DNA of 64,000 nt, taken from assembly GCF_014648435.1 (NCBI RefSeq), contig NZ_BMRC01000013.1, positions 196,817 through 260,816 on the forward strand, in the 5' to 3' direction. Shown here one piece after another: positions 16,273 to 29,776 of the stretch (the stretch's first letter is position 1; the number at the start of each line of letters is the position of its first letter). The stretch is from Nonomuraea spiralis. GTDB taxonomy: Bacteria; Actinomycetota; Actinomycetes; Streptosporangiales; Streptosporangiaceae. The translations under genes were made by a program, and so were the position numbers. The notes beneath the pieces were generated by a model, which had not been told where the DNA came from, ran no database searches, and saw nothing but the letters and a program-made list of their open reading frames with translations.

Positions 16273-17151
16273 GTGCAGTGCAACATCCAGCCCACGGTTG
16301 TGATAGCCGAGCGGATCGAGGCTCATAAGGCGGCGATCTTGGCACAGCTGTGCGGCGAAATTGAAGAATCAACTTCCGGGGCCGTTCCGGAAGGATGCGC
16401 GGAGTTGGCGGAAGAGATACTCGACCTGATCGTCGCCCGCCTCAGGGCCGGTACGGCGCAGGCCCCGGCGGCATTGTTCGCGCCTCCGGCGGCCGACGGC
16501 GACGAACGGGAATGGCGGCGTATCGCGCGTGATCTGCATGACCGGGTGGGGCATGAGATCAGTGTGGCGAGCCGGCAGCTGGAGCTCGCCGAAATTGGTC
16601 ACGCACGCGGCGGAGCCGGTTTCCCTGTGCACATCAAGGAGGCGAAGGCGGCCCTCCTCAGAGCACACCAGGAAATCCGTGACGTCATATCCGACCTGCG
16701 TGTTCACGCCCATTGGCCGGGAATGGAACGAGCTCTCCAGCGGCTCATGACAACCATTGTGGACCCGCGGCTCGCATATCGGATAACCCTTATCGGCGAT
16801 GTCGACGACTTACCCGGCCGTATTCGGGACGAGTTATTCCTGATATTGCGCGAAGCCATTACCAACAGTATCTCCCATGCCGGTGCCGATCTGCTCGAAG
16901 TATGCGTCAAGGTGGCCCACGACCGGATCACGGCGATAGTGCGGGACAATGGCCGGGGTTTCTCGGGCTGGCGTGCGAAACATGGGAACGGCCTGACCTC
17001 AATGCGCGAGCGAGCGGTCGCTCTGGGCGGCCTGGTGACCATCGAGAGCACCCCCGGGAAGGGCACCGAGGTCGTCTTCCGTGCCTCCGTCCGGGCGGTC
17101 CGGGAAGAGCGGCCGAAGGAAACAGCGGATGCGAAGAGAAGGCAGCATTGA
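16273..17151 (+). CDS. Soluble sensor histidine kinase
   Basis: 292 residues from a GTG, with no membrane helix. The N-terminal 70 residues are helical and of unknown family. The HisKA_3 motif is RIARDLHDRVGHEIS (His89); the ATPase domain has LREAITNSISHAG, RDNGRGFSG and GLTSMRERA. A cytoplasmic signal or partner protein is likely. Base composition is visibly lower in GC than neighbours, pointing to recent acquisition. It overlaps the following regulator by 23 bp. Confidence 0.88.
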   Translation: MQCNIQPTVVIAERIEAHKAAILAQLCGEIEESTSGAVPEGCAELAEEILDLIVARLRAGTAQAPAALFAPPAADGDEREWRRIARDLHDRVGHEISVASRQLELAEIGHARGGAGFPVHIKEAKAALLRAHQEIRDVISDLRVHAHWPGMERALQRLMTTIVDPRLAYRITLIGDVDDLPGRIRDELFLILREAITNSISHAGADLLEVCVKVAHDRITAIVRDNGRGFSGWRAKHGNGLTSMRERAVALGGLVTIESTPGKGTEVVFRASVRAVREERPKETADAKRRQH

Positions 17152-17749
17152 CGTCCTGATCGCCGACGACCACACGATCCTGCGGGAGACGCTCAAGCAG
17201 ACGCTGGAGCTGGAGCCCGACCTCTGTGTCGTCGCCACCGCGGGGGACGCGCGCGCGACGGTGACGTCGGCCGAGGCGCTGCGGCCGGACGTCGTGGTGC
17301 TCGACGTCGAGATGCCCGGCGACGGCGTCGTACGCACCACCAAGCACATCCACCGGGTCTCGCCCCGCTCCCGCGTCATCGTGCTGAGCATGTACGACGA
17401 TCCGGTGCTCGTGCAGGAGCTCATCGCCCACGGTGTGCGCGGCTACCTCCTCAAGAGCGTCGGGCGGGAGGAACTGGTGCAGGCCATCCGCGGCGTGTGC
17501 GCCGACGCCGAGCGGGTGGTCCTGTCGGTCTCGCGCGAGAGCCTGATGATGTCCCGGCGGCCGCGCGCCGGCAAACTGTCCGAGCGGGAGCTGAGCGTGT
17601 TGTCCCTGGCCGCCCAGGGCCTCAGCAACGCCCAGATCGGCACCCGGCTGATGATCGCCGAGGGCACCGTCAAGCGTCACCTGCGCAACATCTTCACCAA
17701 GCTCGACGCCACCTCCCGCCTCGACGCGGTGAACAAGGCCATGGCCGCC

Positions 17750-17767
<18 letters not shown>
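17129..17767 (+). CDS. NarL-family response regulator
   Basis: 212 residues starting at MRREGSIDVL (ATG 17129, GAAGGA upstream), inside the end of the kinase gene. The receiver domain has LIADDHTILRE, the acceptor Asp in VVVLDVEMPG and Lys in LLKSVG. The LuxR-type helix-turn-helix has LSERELSVLSLAAQG and MIAEGTVKRHLRNIF. Its last 18 bases overlap the end of glgB on the opposite strand. The target genes are unknown; the divergent transposase-like gene and ltrA are candidates by position. Confidence 0.9.
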
Positions 17768-19638
<1,871 letters not shown>

Positions 19639-19639
<1 letters not shown>

Positions 19640-21621
19640 CACCCCTCCACCGTCAGGATGTGGGCGGGCTGCCACGACGGGTCCAGCCGCACGTAGTTGC
19701 GCGCCCCCCACTGGTAGACCTCGCCGGTCAGCTCGTCGCGCACCCGGAAGGAGGGGCCGAGGTCGGGCAGGTCGAGCGTCACCGTGGCCTGCCGCGGGCG
19801 GTGCGGGTCGAGGTTGACCACCACGATCACGGTGTCCTCGCCGGCCTGCTTGGAGAAGCAGAGCACGGCCTCGTCGTCGGCGTGGTGGAAACGCAGGTTG
19901 CGCAGCAGGCGCAGCGCCGGATGGCGGCGCCTGATCCGGTTCAGTGTGGTCAGGAAGGGCGCCAGCGTGCCGCCCGCCGACCAGTCACGCGGCCGGTACT
20001 GGTACTTCTCCGAGTCCTTGTACTCCTCGCTGCCGGGCGCGGCCGGCTCGCCTTCGCACAGCTCGAACCCGGCGTACACGCCCCACGTGGGCGAGGCCGT
20101 CGCGGCCAGCGCGGCCCGCACCCGGAAGGCGGCCGGCCCGCCCTCCTGAAGGTAGGCGTGCAGGATGTCGGGCGTGTTGACGAACAGGTTCGGCCGCATG
20201 TACGCCGCCGCCTCCCCGGCCAGCTCGCCCAGGTAGCTCTCCAGCTCCGGCTTGGCGTTGCGCCAGGTGAAGTAGGTGTAGGACTGCTGGAAGCCGACGG
20301 CGGCCAGCGTGTGCATGATGGCCGGGCGGGTGAACGCCTCGGCCAGGAACACCACGTCCGGGTCGGTGCGGTTGATCTCGGCGATCAGGCGTTCCCAGAA
20401 GAAGACCGGCTTGGTGTGCGGGTTGTCCACACGGAAGATCCGCACCCCGTGGCTCATCCAGTGCCGCAACACCCGCAGCGACTCGGCCAGCACGCCGCCG
20501 GGGTCGGCGTCGAAGCAGATGGGGTAGATGTCCTGGTACTTCTTGGGCGGGTTCTCGGCGTAGGCGATGCTGCCGTCGGGGCGGTGCTCGAACCACCGCG
20601 GGTGCTCCCGTACCCACGGGTGGTCGGGCGAGCACTGCAGGGCGAAGTCCAGCGCCACCTCCAGGCCCAGCTCGCCGGCCCTGGCCACGAAGGCGTCGAA
20701 GTCCTCGATCGTCCCGAGGTCGGGGTGGACGGCGTCGTGCCCGCCGGCGGCCGAGCCGATCGCCCACGGCGAGCCGGGGTCGTGCGGCCCGGCGATCGGC
20801 GAGTTGCCCGGCCCTTTGCGGTTGGTCCGGCCGATGGGGTGGATCGGCGGCAGGTAGACCACGTCGAAGCCCATCGCGGCGACGGCGGGCAGGCGTTCGG
20901 CCGCGGTGCGGAAGGTGCCCGAGCGCGGCGGGTGACAGCCGGTGGGGTCGATCACCGCGCCCTCGGAACGGGGGAAGAACTCGTACCAGGCGCCGTGCAG
21001 CGCCCGCTCGCGCTCCACCAGCAGCGGCAGCTCCTCCCCGGCCGTCACGTGGTCGCGCAGCGGCCGGCGGGCCAGCGTCCGCAACACCGGCTCGGCCAGC
21101 GCGATCGCCAGCCGCGCCTCGGGCTCCAGTTCGCCGTCGCGCAGCGTCGCGGCGGCCACGCGCAGCAGCCGGGCGTCGGCGGGCGGCACCTCGGGCTGGG
21201 CGGCGGCCCTGGTCAGCAGGCGGGCGCCGGCCTCCATCGTCACGGCCACGTCCATCGCGGCCGGGATCTTCACCTCCGCCACGTGCAGCCAGGTCGCGAC
21301 CGGGTCGCTCCACGCCTCCACCCGGAAGGTCCACTCGCCCTCCCGGTGCGCCGACACCTCGGCCGCGTACCGGTCGGAGCCGGCCGACAGGGCCGCCATC
21401 GGGATCCACGCGGCCTGCTTGCCGTCGGGGTCGGTGAGCACGACGTTCGCGCCCACCACGCCGTGCCCCTCCCGGAACAGCGTCGCCGACACCTCGAACG
21501 GCTCACCCGGCACCGCGTGCGCGGGCCGGCGGCCGCCCGCGACGACGGGCCGTACGCCCACGATGGGCACGCGGCCCGCGGCGATCTCGGAGATCTCGGT
21601 CAACACCAGCGTCTCAGTCAT
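19639..21621 (-). CDS. glgE: Alpha-1,4-glucan:maltose-1-phosphate maltosyltransferase GlgE
   Basis: 660 residues. Extends alpha-glucans with maltosyl units from maltose-1-phosphate. Four-domain GH13_3 layout: N-terminal beta domain (VVAGGRRPAHAVPGEPFEV), the barrel with nucleophile Asp in VRIFRVDNPHTKPVFFW and acid Glu in VVFLAEAFTRPAIM, and a C-terminal beta domain. The phosphate-site region EYQ/KYQ is seen in EEYKDSEKYQYR. It sits 3 bp after the nucleotidyltransferase gene and overlaps glgB, as expected for one pathway. TreS/Pep2, the usual maltose-1-phosphate source, are not in the window. Confidence 0.96.
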
Positions 21622-21624
21622 GTC

Positions 21625-22932
21625 TCACGCGTCCTGAAGGTCGGCGATGGTCTTGAGCGAGGTGCCGGCGGCGGCCTCGCAGTGCGCCGGCACGGTCAGC
21701 CCCGGGTACACCGTCACCCCGGACAACCGCACCCCGGCCTGCACCGTCACTTCGTTGCCCAGCGCGCTGTAGCCGCTCAGCACGGTCACGCAGTCCACGA
21801 ACGACTCCACCGTGGCCATCGTCCCGACGTGGGTGTCGGTGAGCCGCGCCCACGGCCCGATGATCGCCCCGTCCAGGCAGGCCACCCGCTGCAGGCGGCA
21901 CCCGGTGTGCAGGTCCACGCCGTCGCCGATCGCGGAGTCGGAGACGACCACGCCCGGGCCGATCTCGACGTCCCGGCCGATGTGCACGTTCGGCCCGATC
22001 CTGACCAGCCCCGCGCTGATCTTCTCGGCCAGCGTCATCCCCGACGTCGCGTCCCGCTGCCGCAACGACGACTCGTGGATGCGCACGTTGCCCGGGTACG
22101 CCGGCCGCATGCCCTTGAGCACGTGCGGGTAGCCGCCGCTCAGCGCGTCGGTGAGCGTGTCGAGGTAGTCGCGCGGGTTGCCCAGGTCGCCCAGCTTGGC
22201 GATGGGCGCGATGCCGACCCGGTGTCCCGCCTCCACCAGCCACGGGAGCAGGTCGTGCCCCCAGTCGAGCCGGTGGCGGGCCAGCGCCGCCAGCGCCGGC
22301 TCCCCGGCCAGCTTCCGCAGCCGCCCGCAGTCGATCAGGTAGAGCCCGGCGTTGACCGGCACCCGGGCCGGGTCGGCGGCCAGGGCGTGCACCTCGGCCA
22401 GTGGCGGCTTCTCCACGAAACGCCGGATCCGGCCGGAGGCGTCGGTGAGCATGGTGCCGTACTTGCCCGCGACGTCCTCGGCCGGTCGCTCGACCACGGC
22501 CACGGTGACGACCGCGTCGCTGTCCCGGTGGCGGCGTACCAGCTCGGCCAGGTCGAACTCGAACAGCGAGTCGGTCGGGAAGACCAGCGCCAGCCCGTCC
22601 AGCTCCCAGTAGTCCAGGCTGCTCAGCGTCGCCTCGCCGGAGCCGGTGTTGGTCCAGTCCATCCGGGGCCGCGAGTAGCGCACCCGCACGTCCAGCCCCT
22701 CGCCGTGCCCCAGGACGTCCTTGGCCTGGTAGCGGTTCTCCCGGCCGTTGGCGATCAGATAGAAGTCGCTGACCCCCTGGTCGCGCAGGGCCATGATCTG
22801 CCATTCGATGACCGGCCGTCCGGCGAAGCAGACCGTGGCCTTGCTCCGCAGGTGGCCGGGGGCCTCCAGGGTGAGCGGCCGGGCCCGCAGGCCCTGTCCG
22901 CCCGCCAGTGCGATTCCAGCGATCTCGTTCAT
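21625..22932 (-). CDS. Sugar-1-phosphate nucleotidyltransferase (GlgC/GMPP-like)
   Basis: 435 residues. The N-terminal Rossmann domain opens with GIALAGGQGLRARPLTLEAPG and has the product-site FVEKPP; the C-terminus is a left-handed hexapeptide beta helix (GPNVHIGRDVEIGPGVVVSD). It lacks the usual GlgC KPAVPFGG motif (here RSKATVCFAGRP), so the sugar could be glucose or mannose; the setting beside glgE and glgB favours NDP-glucose or a maltose-1-phosphate supply role. It overlaps the phosphatase gene by four bases. Confidence 0.82.
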   Translation of the reverse strand: MNEIAGIALAGGQGLRARPLTLEAPGHLRSKATVCFAGRPVIEWQIMALRDQGVSDFYLIANGRENRYQAKDVLGHGEGLDVRVRYSRPRMDWTNTGSGEATLSSLDYWELDGLALVFPTDSLFEFDLAELVRRHRDSDAVVTVAVVERPAEDVAGKYGTMLTDASGRIRRFVEKPPLAEVHALAADPARVPVNAGLYLIDCGRLRKLAGEPALAALARHRLDWGHDLLPWLVEAGHRVGIAPIAKLGDLGNPRDYLDTLTDALSGGYPHVLKGMRPAYPGNVRIHESSLRQRDATSGMTLAEKISAGLVRIGPNVHIGRDVEIGPGVVVSDSAIGDGVDLHTGCRLQRVACLDGAIIGPWARLTDTHVGTMATVESFVDCVTVLSGYSALGNEVTVQAGVRLSGVTVYPGLTVPAHCEAAAGTSLKTIADLQDA

Positions 22933-24101
22933 TGTCCGTACTTCCCCGTGGGTGTCCTACGTAGGGCGATCATGGTGATGTCGTCGAACTGCTCGGCGGA
23001 CCCGATGTGCGCGCTGATCTCCCGTTCGAGCCTGTCCAGCAGGTCGTCCGCCCCGCTGGCGGGCTGCGAGACGAGGGTCAGCATGAGCTCCTCGCTGAAG
23101 AAGCGGCCGGACTCGTCCCTGGCCTCGGGCACGCCGTCGGTGTAGGCGAACAGCAGGTCCCCCTGGTCCAGGTGGGCCCTGCCGACCTCGAAGACGGAGT
23201 CGGGCACCAGCCCCAGCGCCGGTCCGGTGGGAGGCAGCAGGGTGTGGCCGCCGCCCGCGTGGCGGATGATGGGCGGGTTGTGCCCGCAGTTGATGTAGAT
23301 GAGCGCGCCGGTGACCGGGTCGAGCACGCCGAAGAACAGCGTGGCGAAGTAGCCCTGGCGCAGGTGGTTGGCGGTCAGGTAGTCGTTGGTCGCGATCACC
23401 GCGCGCAGCAGCGGCGCGGTGTCGTCGGAGTCGGCGACGGCGTCGCCGGTCTCCACGTGGGCGGCGGTGTGCCGCAGCAGGGTCCTGATCAAGGCCATGA
23501 ACAGGGCGGCGCCGACGCCCTTGTCGCACACGTCGGCCACGACCAGCCCGATCCGCGCCCCGCCGAGCAGCTCCAGGGCGTCGTAGAAGTCCCCCGCGAC
23601 CTCCCTGGCCGGCTGGAACCGGACGGTGAGCTGCCACCCGGCGCGGGCGGGCAGCGCGTCGGGCAGGAAGCCCGCCTGGATCTCCCGCCCGATCTGCAGC
23701 TCCCGCTCGTACTTCAGCAGCGCCTCCTCCTCGGCGCCGGGAAAACGGCCGAACACCTGTCCCGCCCGCAGCCTGCGGTGCAGCAGCTCCGGGACGAAGG
23801 GCGGGACGATGTAGTCCAGGCCGGCCAGCACATGCGGTTCGAGCTGGCGCAGGTCGCCGTCGGTGAACGCGACCACCACCGGAGGCCGCGCGCCGGCCTG
23901 GACGACCCGCGTCACCTCGCGCACGACCTCCACGTCGAGGCTCGCGTTCACCAGCAGCAGACCGGTGGGCGGAGGCGCCTCGGCCAGCAGTTGTTCGGGG
24001 GTGCGCCTGGCCACGGGAGCGCCGTCGGCGGCCAGCAGCAGGCACAGCTCTTCCGCTGCTGGTGATGGGCCACTGACGACGAGGGTCACCTCCGCATCCA
24101 T
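22929..24101 (-). CDS. SpoIIE/RsbU-type PP2C phosphatase with pseudo-receiver
   Basis: 390 residues. Residues 1 to about 120 fold like a response-regulator receiver (TLVVSGPSPAAEEL, VVVAFTDGD) but the acceptor Asp position reads LLLVNASLD, so it is probably not phosphorylated. A coiled linker (EEEALLKYERELQIGREIQ) leads to the phosphatase with metal-binding Asp in VAGDFYDA, VADVCDKGVGAA, YTDGVPEAR and DDITMIAL. Such phosphatases dephosphorylate STAS antagonists in partner-switching pathways, and two STAS genes and an ATPase lie in the same operon. Confidence 0.88.
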   Translation of the reverse strand: MDAEVTLVVSGPSPAAEELCLLLAADGAPVARRTPEQLLAEAPPPTGLLLVNASLDVEVVREVTRVVQAGARPPVVVAFTDGDLRQLEPHVLAGLDYIVPPFVPELLHRRLRAGQVFGRFPGAEEEALLKYERELQIGREIQAGFLPDALPARAGWQLTVRFQPAREVAGDFYDALELLGGARIGLVVADVCDKGVGAALFMALIRTLLRHTAAHVETGDAVADSDDTAPLLRAVIATNDYLTANHLRQGYFATLFFGVLDPVTGALIYINCGHNPPIIRHAGGGHTLLPPTGPALGLVPDSVFEVGRAHLDQGDLLFAYTDGVPEARDESGRFFSEELMLTLVSQPASGADDLLDRLEREISAHIGSAEQFDDITMIALRRTPTGKYGQ

Positions 24102-24110
24102 CCGTACCTC

Positions 24111-24518
24111 CTAGACGCGGTTCATGATGATGGTCGTCTGGTTACGACCCGAGACGTACTCGTAGCGGATCTGGTCGGCGACCGTACGGGCCAGGTAGAC
24201 ACCCAGCCCGCCCGGCTCGCGCTCGCCCAGCGGCCGTTCCAGGTCGGGAACGGCCTCGTAGGCGGTCGGGTCGAACGGCGGGGCCGAGTCGACCAGGCGC
24301 AGCCACACCCGCCCCGGCTCCACCCCGCCGGTCAGCTCCACCTCGCCCGGCCGGTCACGATGGCCGTGGGTGATGATGTTGACGATGAGCTCCTCGGCGG
24401 CCAGCCGCAGCCAGTGGGCGCGGGTACGGGTCAGGCCGCCCATCGCGCTCAGCGTCTGCACGTAGTCCACCAGTTCGTCCAGCGCCTCGGGTTCGGCGGG
24501 CAGACTGATCCGGTCCAT
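24111..24518 (-). CDS. Anti-sigma-factor-type serine kinase (RsbW/SpoIIAB-like HATPase)
   Basis: 135 residues from ATG 24518, with AGGCAGG upstream; a longer frame overlaps the STAS gene. The GHKL fold has LAAEELIVNIITHGH (N-box with Glu and Asn), DSAPPFDPTAY and GGLGVYLARTVAD. Anti-sigma kinases of this class bind a sigma factor or another target and phosphorylate STAS proteins. No sigma factor gene is in the window, so the end target may be a sigma factor elsewhere or a glucan enzyme. It lies between STAS and phosphatase genes. Confidence 0.85.
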   Translation of the reverse strand: MDRISLPAEPEALDELVDYVQTLSAMGGLTRTRAHWLRLAAEELIVNIITHGHRDRPGEVELTGGVEPGRVWLRLVDSAPPFDPTAYEAVPDLERPLGEREPGGLGVYLARTVADQIRYEYVSGRNQTTIIMNRV

Positions 24519-24525
24519 CGCCTGC

Positions 24526-24846
24526 CTATTCGGGGATCGCATCGCTGAAGTCCACGCTGTGGTGGAAGCCGACCAGCCGGATGGTCTGCTCGATGGCGTC
24601 GTTGGCGCCCACCAGGACGATGCGCACGTCGTCGGCCAGCTTCTGCCGGGCGAACACCAGGCCGCGCAGCCCCGCCGAGGACATGTAGCTGAGCTCGGAC
24701 ATCTCCAGCACCAGCAGCTCGGCGGCGGCCTCGGCCGCGCGCTCCACCTCCCTCCTGAAGGTCTCGGCGGTCAGGGCGTCCAGCTCGCCCTCCAGCTTGA
24801 TCAGGGCGGTGCTGCCGTCGTGGGTCAGGATCGCGTTGAACGACAT
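24526..24846 (-). CDS. STAS-domain anti-sigma factor antagonist
   Basis: 106 residues starting at MSFNAIL (ATG 24846, TGGAGGAG ribosome site). A single STAS domain with the phosphorylatable Ser in ELSYMSSAGLRGLVFARQKL and the usual start LIKLEGELDALTA. Expected to bind the neighbouring HATPase when unphosphorylated. It lies 7 bp before the ATPase gene and 19 bp after glgX. Confidence 0.9.
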   Translation of the reverse strand: MSFNAILTHDGSTALIKLEGELDALTAETFRREVERAAEAAAELLVLEMSELSYMSSAGLRGLVFARQKLADDVRIVLVGANDAIEQTIRLVGFHHSVDFSDAIPE

Positions 24847-24865
24847 GGGTTCTCCTCCATGGATT

Positions 24866-26994
<2,129 letters not shown>

Positions 26995-26998
<4 letters not shown>

Positions 26999-27369
26999 GT
27001 GGCCTCCTCCCTGGGTTCGGCGGCGCGGACGATCTCCAGCCCGTCCGCCACGCAGTCGGCGACGATGAAGAAACGCAGGAACCCGGTCGCCGCCATCACC
27101 CCGCGCAGCTCGGCCGACAGGCCGACCAGGGCGATGAAGCTGTCCACGGTCCGCGCCCGCCGGTAGACCAGCAACATCGTGCGCAGGCCCGCGCTGGACA
27201 GGTAGCTGACGCCGGTCAGGTCGAGCAGCACCGGCCGGCTGTCCGGCAGCAGCGACAGGATGCGCTCCTGCGCGGCCGGCGCCGACCTGCTGTCGAGCTG
27301 GCCGGTGAGCCCGATCACGGTGACCGGGCCGATCGTGTCCGTCGTGATCTCCATGGTCGGCACGCTCAC
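26995..27369 (-). CDS. Second STAS-domain antagonist
   Basis: 124 residues from a GTG at 27369 that overlaps the stop of the epimerase-like gene; an ATG at 27354 is the alternative. STAS fold with VIGLTGQLDSRSAPAAQE and the phospho-Ser region GVSYLSSAGLRTMLLVYRRA. Paralogous to the STAS protein downstream (same SSAGLR core), so the operon has two antagonists for one HATPase, or one acts on another partner. Confidence 0.88.
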
Positions 27370-29168
27370 TCCTGCACCGGCGTCAGCGTCACCTTGACGC
27401 GCAGGGCCTCCGACGAGACCGGCAGCTCCACGGTCATCGCCACCGGGTCCAGCACCTCGTACGGCTTGCCGTCCACCTCGGCCTCGGTGAGCAGCACCCG
27501 CCCGGGCGGCAGCAGGTCGGGCGCGACGCGCAGGATGCGCTCGGCGTCGGGGCCCGGCTTGAAGTGCAGCGTGAGCGGCTGCCGCGTGACCAGCAGCCGC
27601 GTGTAGACGGTCGCCAGGAAGCACAGCTCGGAGGAGTGGTACATGCTCATCGAGTGGCTGCCCTTGAACCGCTCGGTCCCGAGCAGGTACGGCAGGCCGT
27701 TGGCCAGCACGTTGAAGTAGACCGCGCCCTCGTCGTGGTCGAGGAAGAAGGCGTTGTAGAACCCGGCCGCCTGGCGCGCCTGCTCCAGATGGTCGGCGCC
27801 GCCCAGCTCCCCGGCGATGATCAGGTACGCCAGGATCGCCTGCTCCTGCTGCCACCACGCCTTGCGGTCGTGCCAGGCGAAGCGGTACCACTCCTGGCCC
27901 TCGGCCAGGTGCCGCTCGACGACGTCGTACCAGCCGCCGCGCTGCTGGTCGCTGCCGATCGCGGGCATCGTGCGGGCCAGGTGCTCGGCCAGCTCCTGGT
28001 AGGCGTCCTTGGGGCGGACGCCGTGCATGCGCATGAGGTTCCAGGCGATCTTCAGGTTGTGCCCGACGACCGCGCGGTCCTGCTGCCAGCTGTGGGCCAG
28101 GTCGTGGCTCCAGTCGTCGTGGAAACGCTCGTTGACGAACGGGCTCGACGGCTCGGGGAAGTGCTCGACGATGGTGTCGAACGTGCGCTCCAGCATCTCC
28201 AGGTGGCGCTCGTCGCCGGTGGCCAGGTAGTAGTTGATCAGGTAGGCCGGGGCGTGGTCGCCGACGGAGTTCCAGTTCTTGCGCGACTGGTTCGGCCCGA
28301 GCGAGTCGTGGTGCGGGTTGAGCAGGATCGGGTCGACGTGCGAGTAGTAGCCGCCGCGCCGGTGGTCGCGGAAGAACTTCTCGAACAGCCGCAGCGTGGC
28401 GTCCACGTCGGAGGCGATGCGCTTGTCGCCGGTCACCCGGTAGGTCTGGGTCGGGCCGGCCAGGGCGTAGATCTGCTCGTACATCGGGATGGCGTCGTAG
28501 TCGTCGCCGAACTCCGAGGTGAACAACTTCTTCTCGTGCTCGCCCTCGACCTTGATGCCGTGGTACCAGTACACGACGTCGTTCTCGGGGTCCACGAAGC
28601 GCATGTGCTCGCGCAGGTAGCGGGTGCCCCGCTCGGCCACCTCCAGGTAGGCGTCGTCGCCGGTCAGCATGTACGCCGAGGCCATGCCGTAGACCAGGCG
28701 CGAGATCGTGTCGGTCTCCTGTACGTGGCTGGCGGTCTTGTCGCCGCCCAGGCGCAGGATCGTCCGGTAGTCGCGGAAGTCCACCGGCCCCTGCCCGAAC
28801 TGGGCGCGCCGGTAGAACGCGGCGATCTCGTCGAGCTGGTTGATCCACCAGTCGGGCTGCTCGAAGCGGTACTCGCCGGAGCCGCGGCCCAGGAAGATCA
28901 GGCGCTTGGCGGAGAAGACCGGCTCGGCGCCCTCGGGGTAGAAGATGCCGTAGGCGAACAGGTGGCGGCCCGGGGTGAGCATGTCGCGCAGGTGGTCGCC
29001 CGCGTCCACGTACGGCTCGCCCAGGTTGCGCAGCAGCTCGGCCGAGACCTCGCCGTCCAGGCGCACCTCGAACGTGCGGCCGTCGATGGTCGCCAGCCGG
29101 AAGGAGCCGGAGCCGGCGTCGAACCGTTCGACCCGCCCGGCCACGGTGTCCATGAAGGTGAAGTTCAT
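27366..29168 (-). CDS. AGE-family (N-acylglucosamine 2-epimerase-like) protein with N-terminal beta domain
   Basis: 600 residues from ATG 29168. Residues 1 to about 100 form a beta-rich domain (RVERFDAGSGSFRLATIDGR, RHLFAYGIFYPEG) not present in plain epimerases. From about 125 an alpha/alpha six-barrel of the AGE superfamily follows, with WYHGIKVEGEHEKK, GGYYSHVDPILLNPHHD, HDLAHSWQQDRAVVGHNLK and WYRFAWHDRKAWWQQEQ, including the His/Trp active-site pattern. A C-terminal beta domain ends it. Probably isomerises or binds a sugar end; the substrate is not predictable. Coupled to the STAS gene. Confidence 0.8.
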   Translation of the reverse strand: MNFTFMDTVAGRVERFDAGSGSFRLATIDGRTFEVRLDGEVSAELLRNLGEPYVDAGDHLRDMLTPGRHLFAYGIFYPEGAEPVFSAKRLIFLGRGSGEYRFEQPDWWINQLDEIAAFYRRAQFGQGPVDFRDYRTILRLGGDKTASHVQETDTISRLVYGMASAYMLTGDDAYLEVAERGTRYLREHMRFVDPENDVVYWYHGIKVEGEHEKKLFTSEFGDDYDAIPMYEQIYALAGPTQTYRVTGDKRIASDVDATLRLFEKFFRDHRRGGYYSHVDPILLNPHHDSLGPNQSRKNWNSVGDHAPAYLINYYLATGDERHLEMLERTFDTIVEHFPEPSSPFVNERFHDDWSHDLAHSWQQDRAVVGHNLKIAWNLMRMHGVRPKDAYQELAEHLARTMPAIGSDQQRGGWYDVVERHLAEGQEWYRFAWHDRKAWWQQEQAILAYLIIAGELGGADHLEQARQAAGFYNAFFLDHDEGAVYFNVLANGLPYLLGTERFKGSHSMSMYHSSELCFLATVYTRLLVTRQPLTLHFKPGPDAERILRVAPDLLPPGRVLLTEAEVDGKPYEVLDPVAMTVELPVSSEALRVKVTLTPVQE

Positions 29169-29176
29169 TGGGGCTC

Positions 29177-29776
29177 CTACAACGTCTCGGCGAGCTGGCC
29201 GATGATGGTGTGGGCGAACAGATGGCAGTGGTACACGCTGCGCCCGGTGATGAGGTTGCCGTCGATGACCACGTCCTGGTCCACGTACTCGGCGCCCATG
29301 TTGCGGACGTCGCCCACGAGGTTGTTGTGCGCCACGACCTTGCGCCCGCGCATCGTCTCGGGAGCGGCCGCCATCAGCCACAGGCCGTGGCAGATCACGC
29401 CCGTGATGATCGACGGCTCCTCCAGCGCGCGCCGCACGAACGCCGTCGCCGGCGCCAGCCGGTTGACGTCGTCGGTGTAGCGCAGCCGGTCCGAGACGAT
29501 GCCCGAGGGCACGATCACCGCCGCGTAGGAGCGCAGCTCGCGGTCGCTGATCCCCTCGAACCCGCGGTCCACGGTGAACGGCACCCGCCACTCGTGGCCG
29601 GTGAAGGTGATCGACTGCTGCCCCCACAGGCGCGTCATGAAGTGCACCTCGGCGCCGGCCTCGGCGAAGCGCCGCTCGTAGTAGAAGATCTCCGGCTCGA
29701 CGTAGTCGCTCTCCATCAGGACGGCGATCTTGCGGCCGCTCAGCGCCGCGCCGGCCCGTGGCTCGATGCCGCTCAC
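29177..29776 (-). CDS. DJ-1/PfpI-family protein
   Basis: 199 residues from a GTG overlapping the ThDP-enzyme stop (29773-29776). The flavodoxin-like fold is seen in RKIAVLMESDYVEPEI and AAVIVPSGIVSDRL; the nucleophile elbow is IITGVICHGLWLMA with Cys followed by His, as in PfpI proteases and deglycase-like members. The C-terminus has VIDGNLITGRSVYHCHLF, similar to the family's VIDGNLITAR. Possible roles are glyoxalase, deglycase or amidase. Confidence 0.85.
   Translation of the reverse strand: MSGIEPRAGAALSGRKIAVLMESDYVEPEIFYYERRFAEAGAEVHFMTRLWGQQSITFTGHEWRVPFTVDRGFEGISDRELRSYAAVIVPSGIVSDRLRYTDDVNRLAPATAFVRRALEEPSIITGVICHGLWLMAAAPETMRGRKVVAHNNLVGDVRNMGAEYVDQDVVIDGNLITGRSVYHCHLFAHTIIGQLAETL

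Noticed and set aside
19660..23145. 1161-codon plus-strand open frame
   Set aside because: Opposite glgE, the nucleotidyltransferase and part of the phosphatase gene, with low-complexity Arg/Gly/Val-rich translation.
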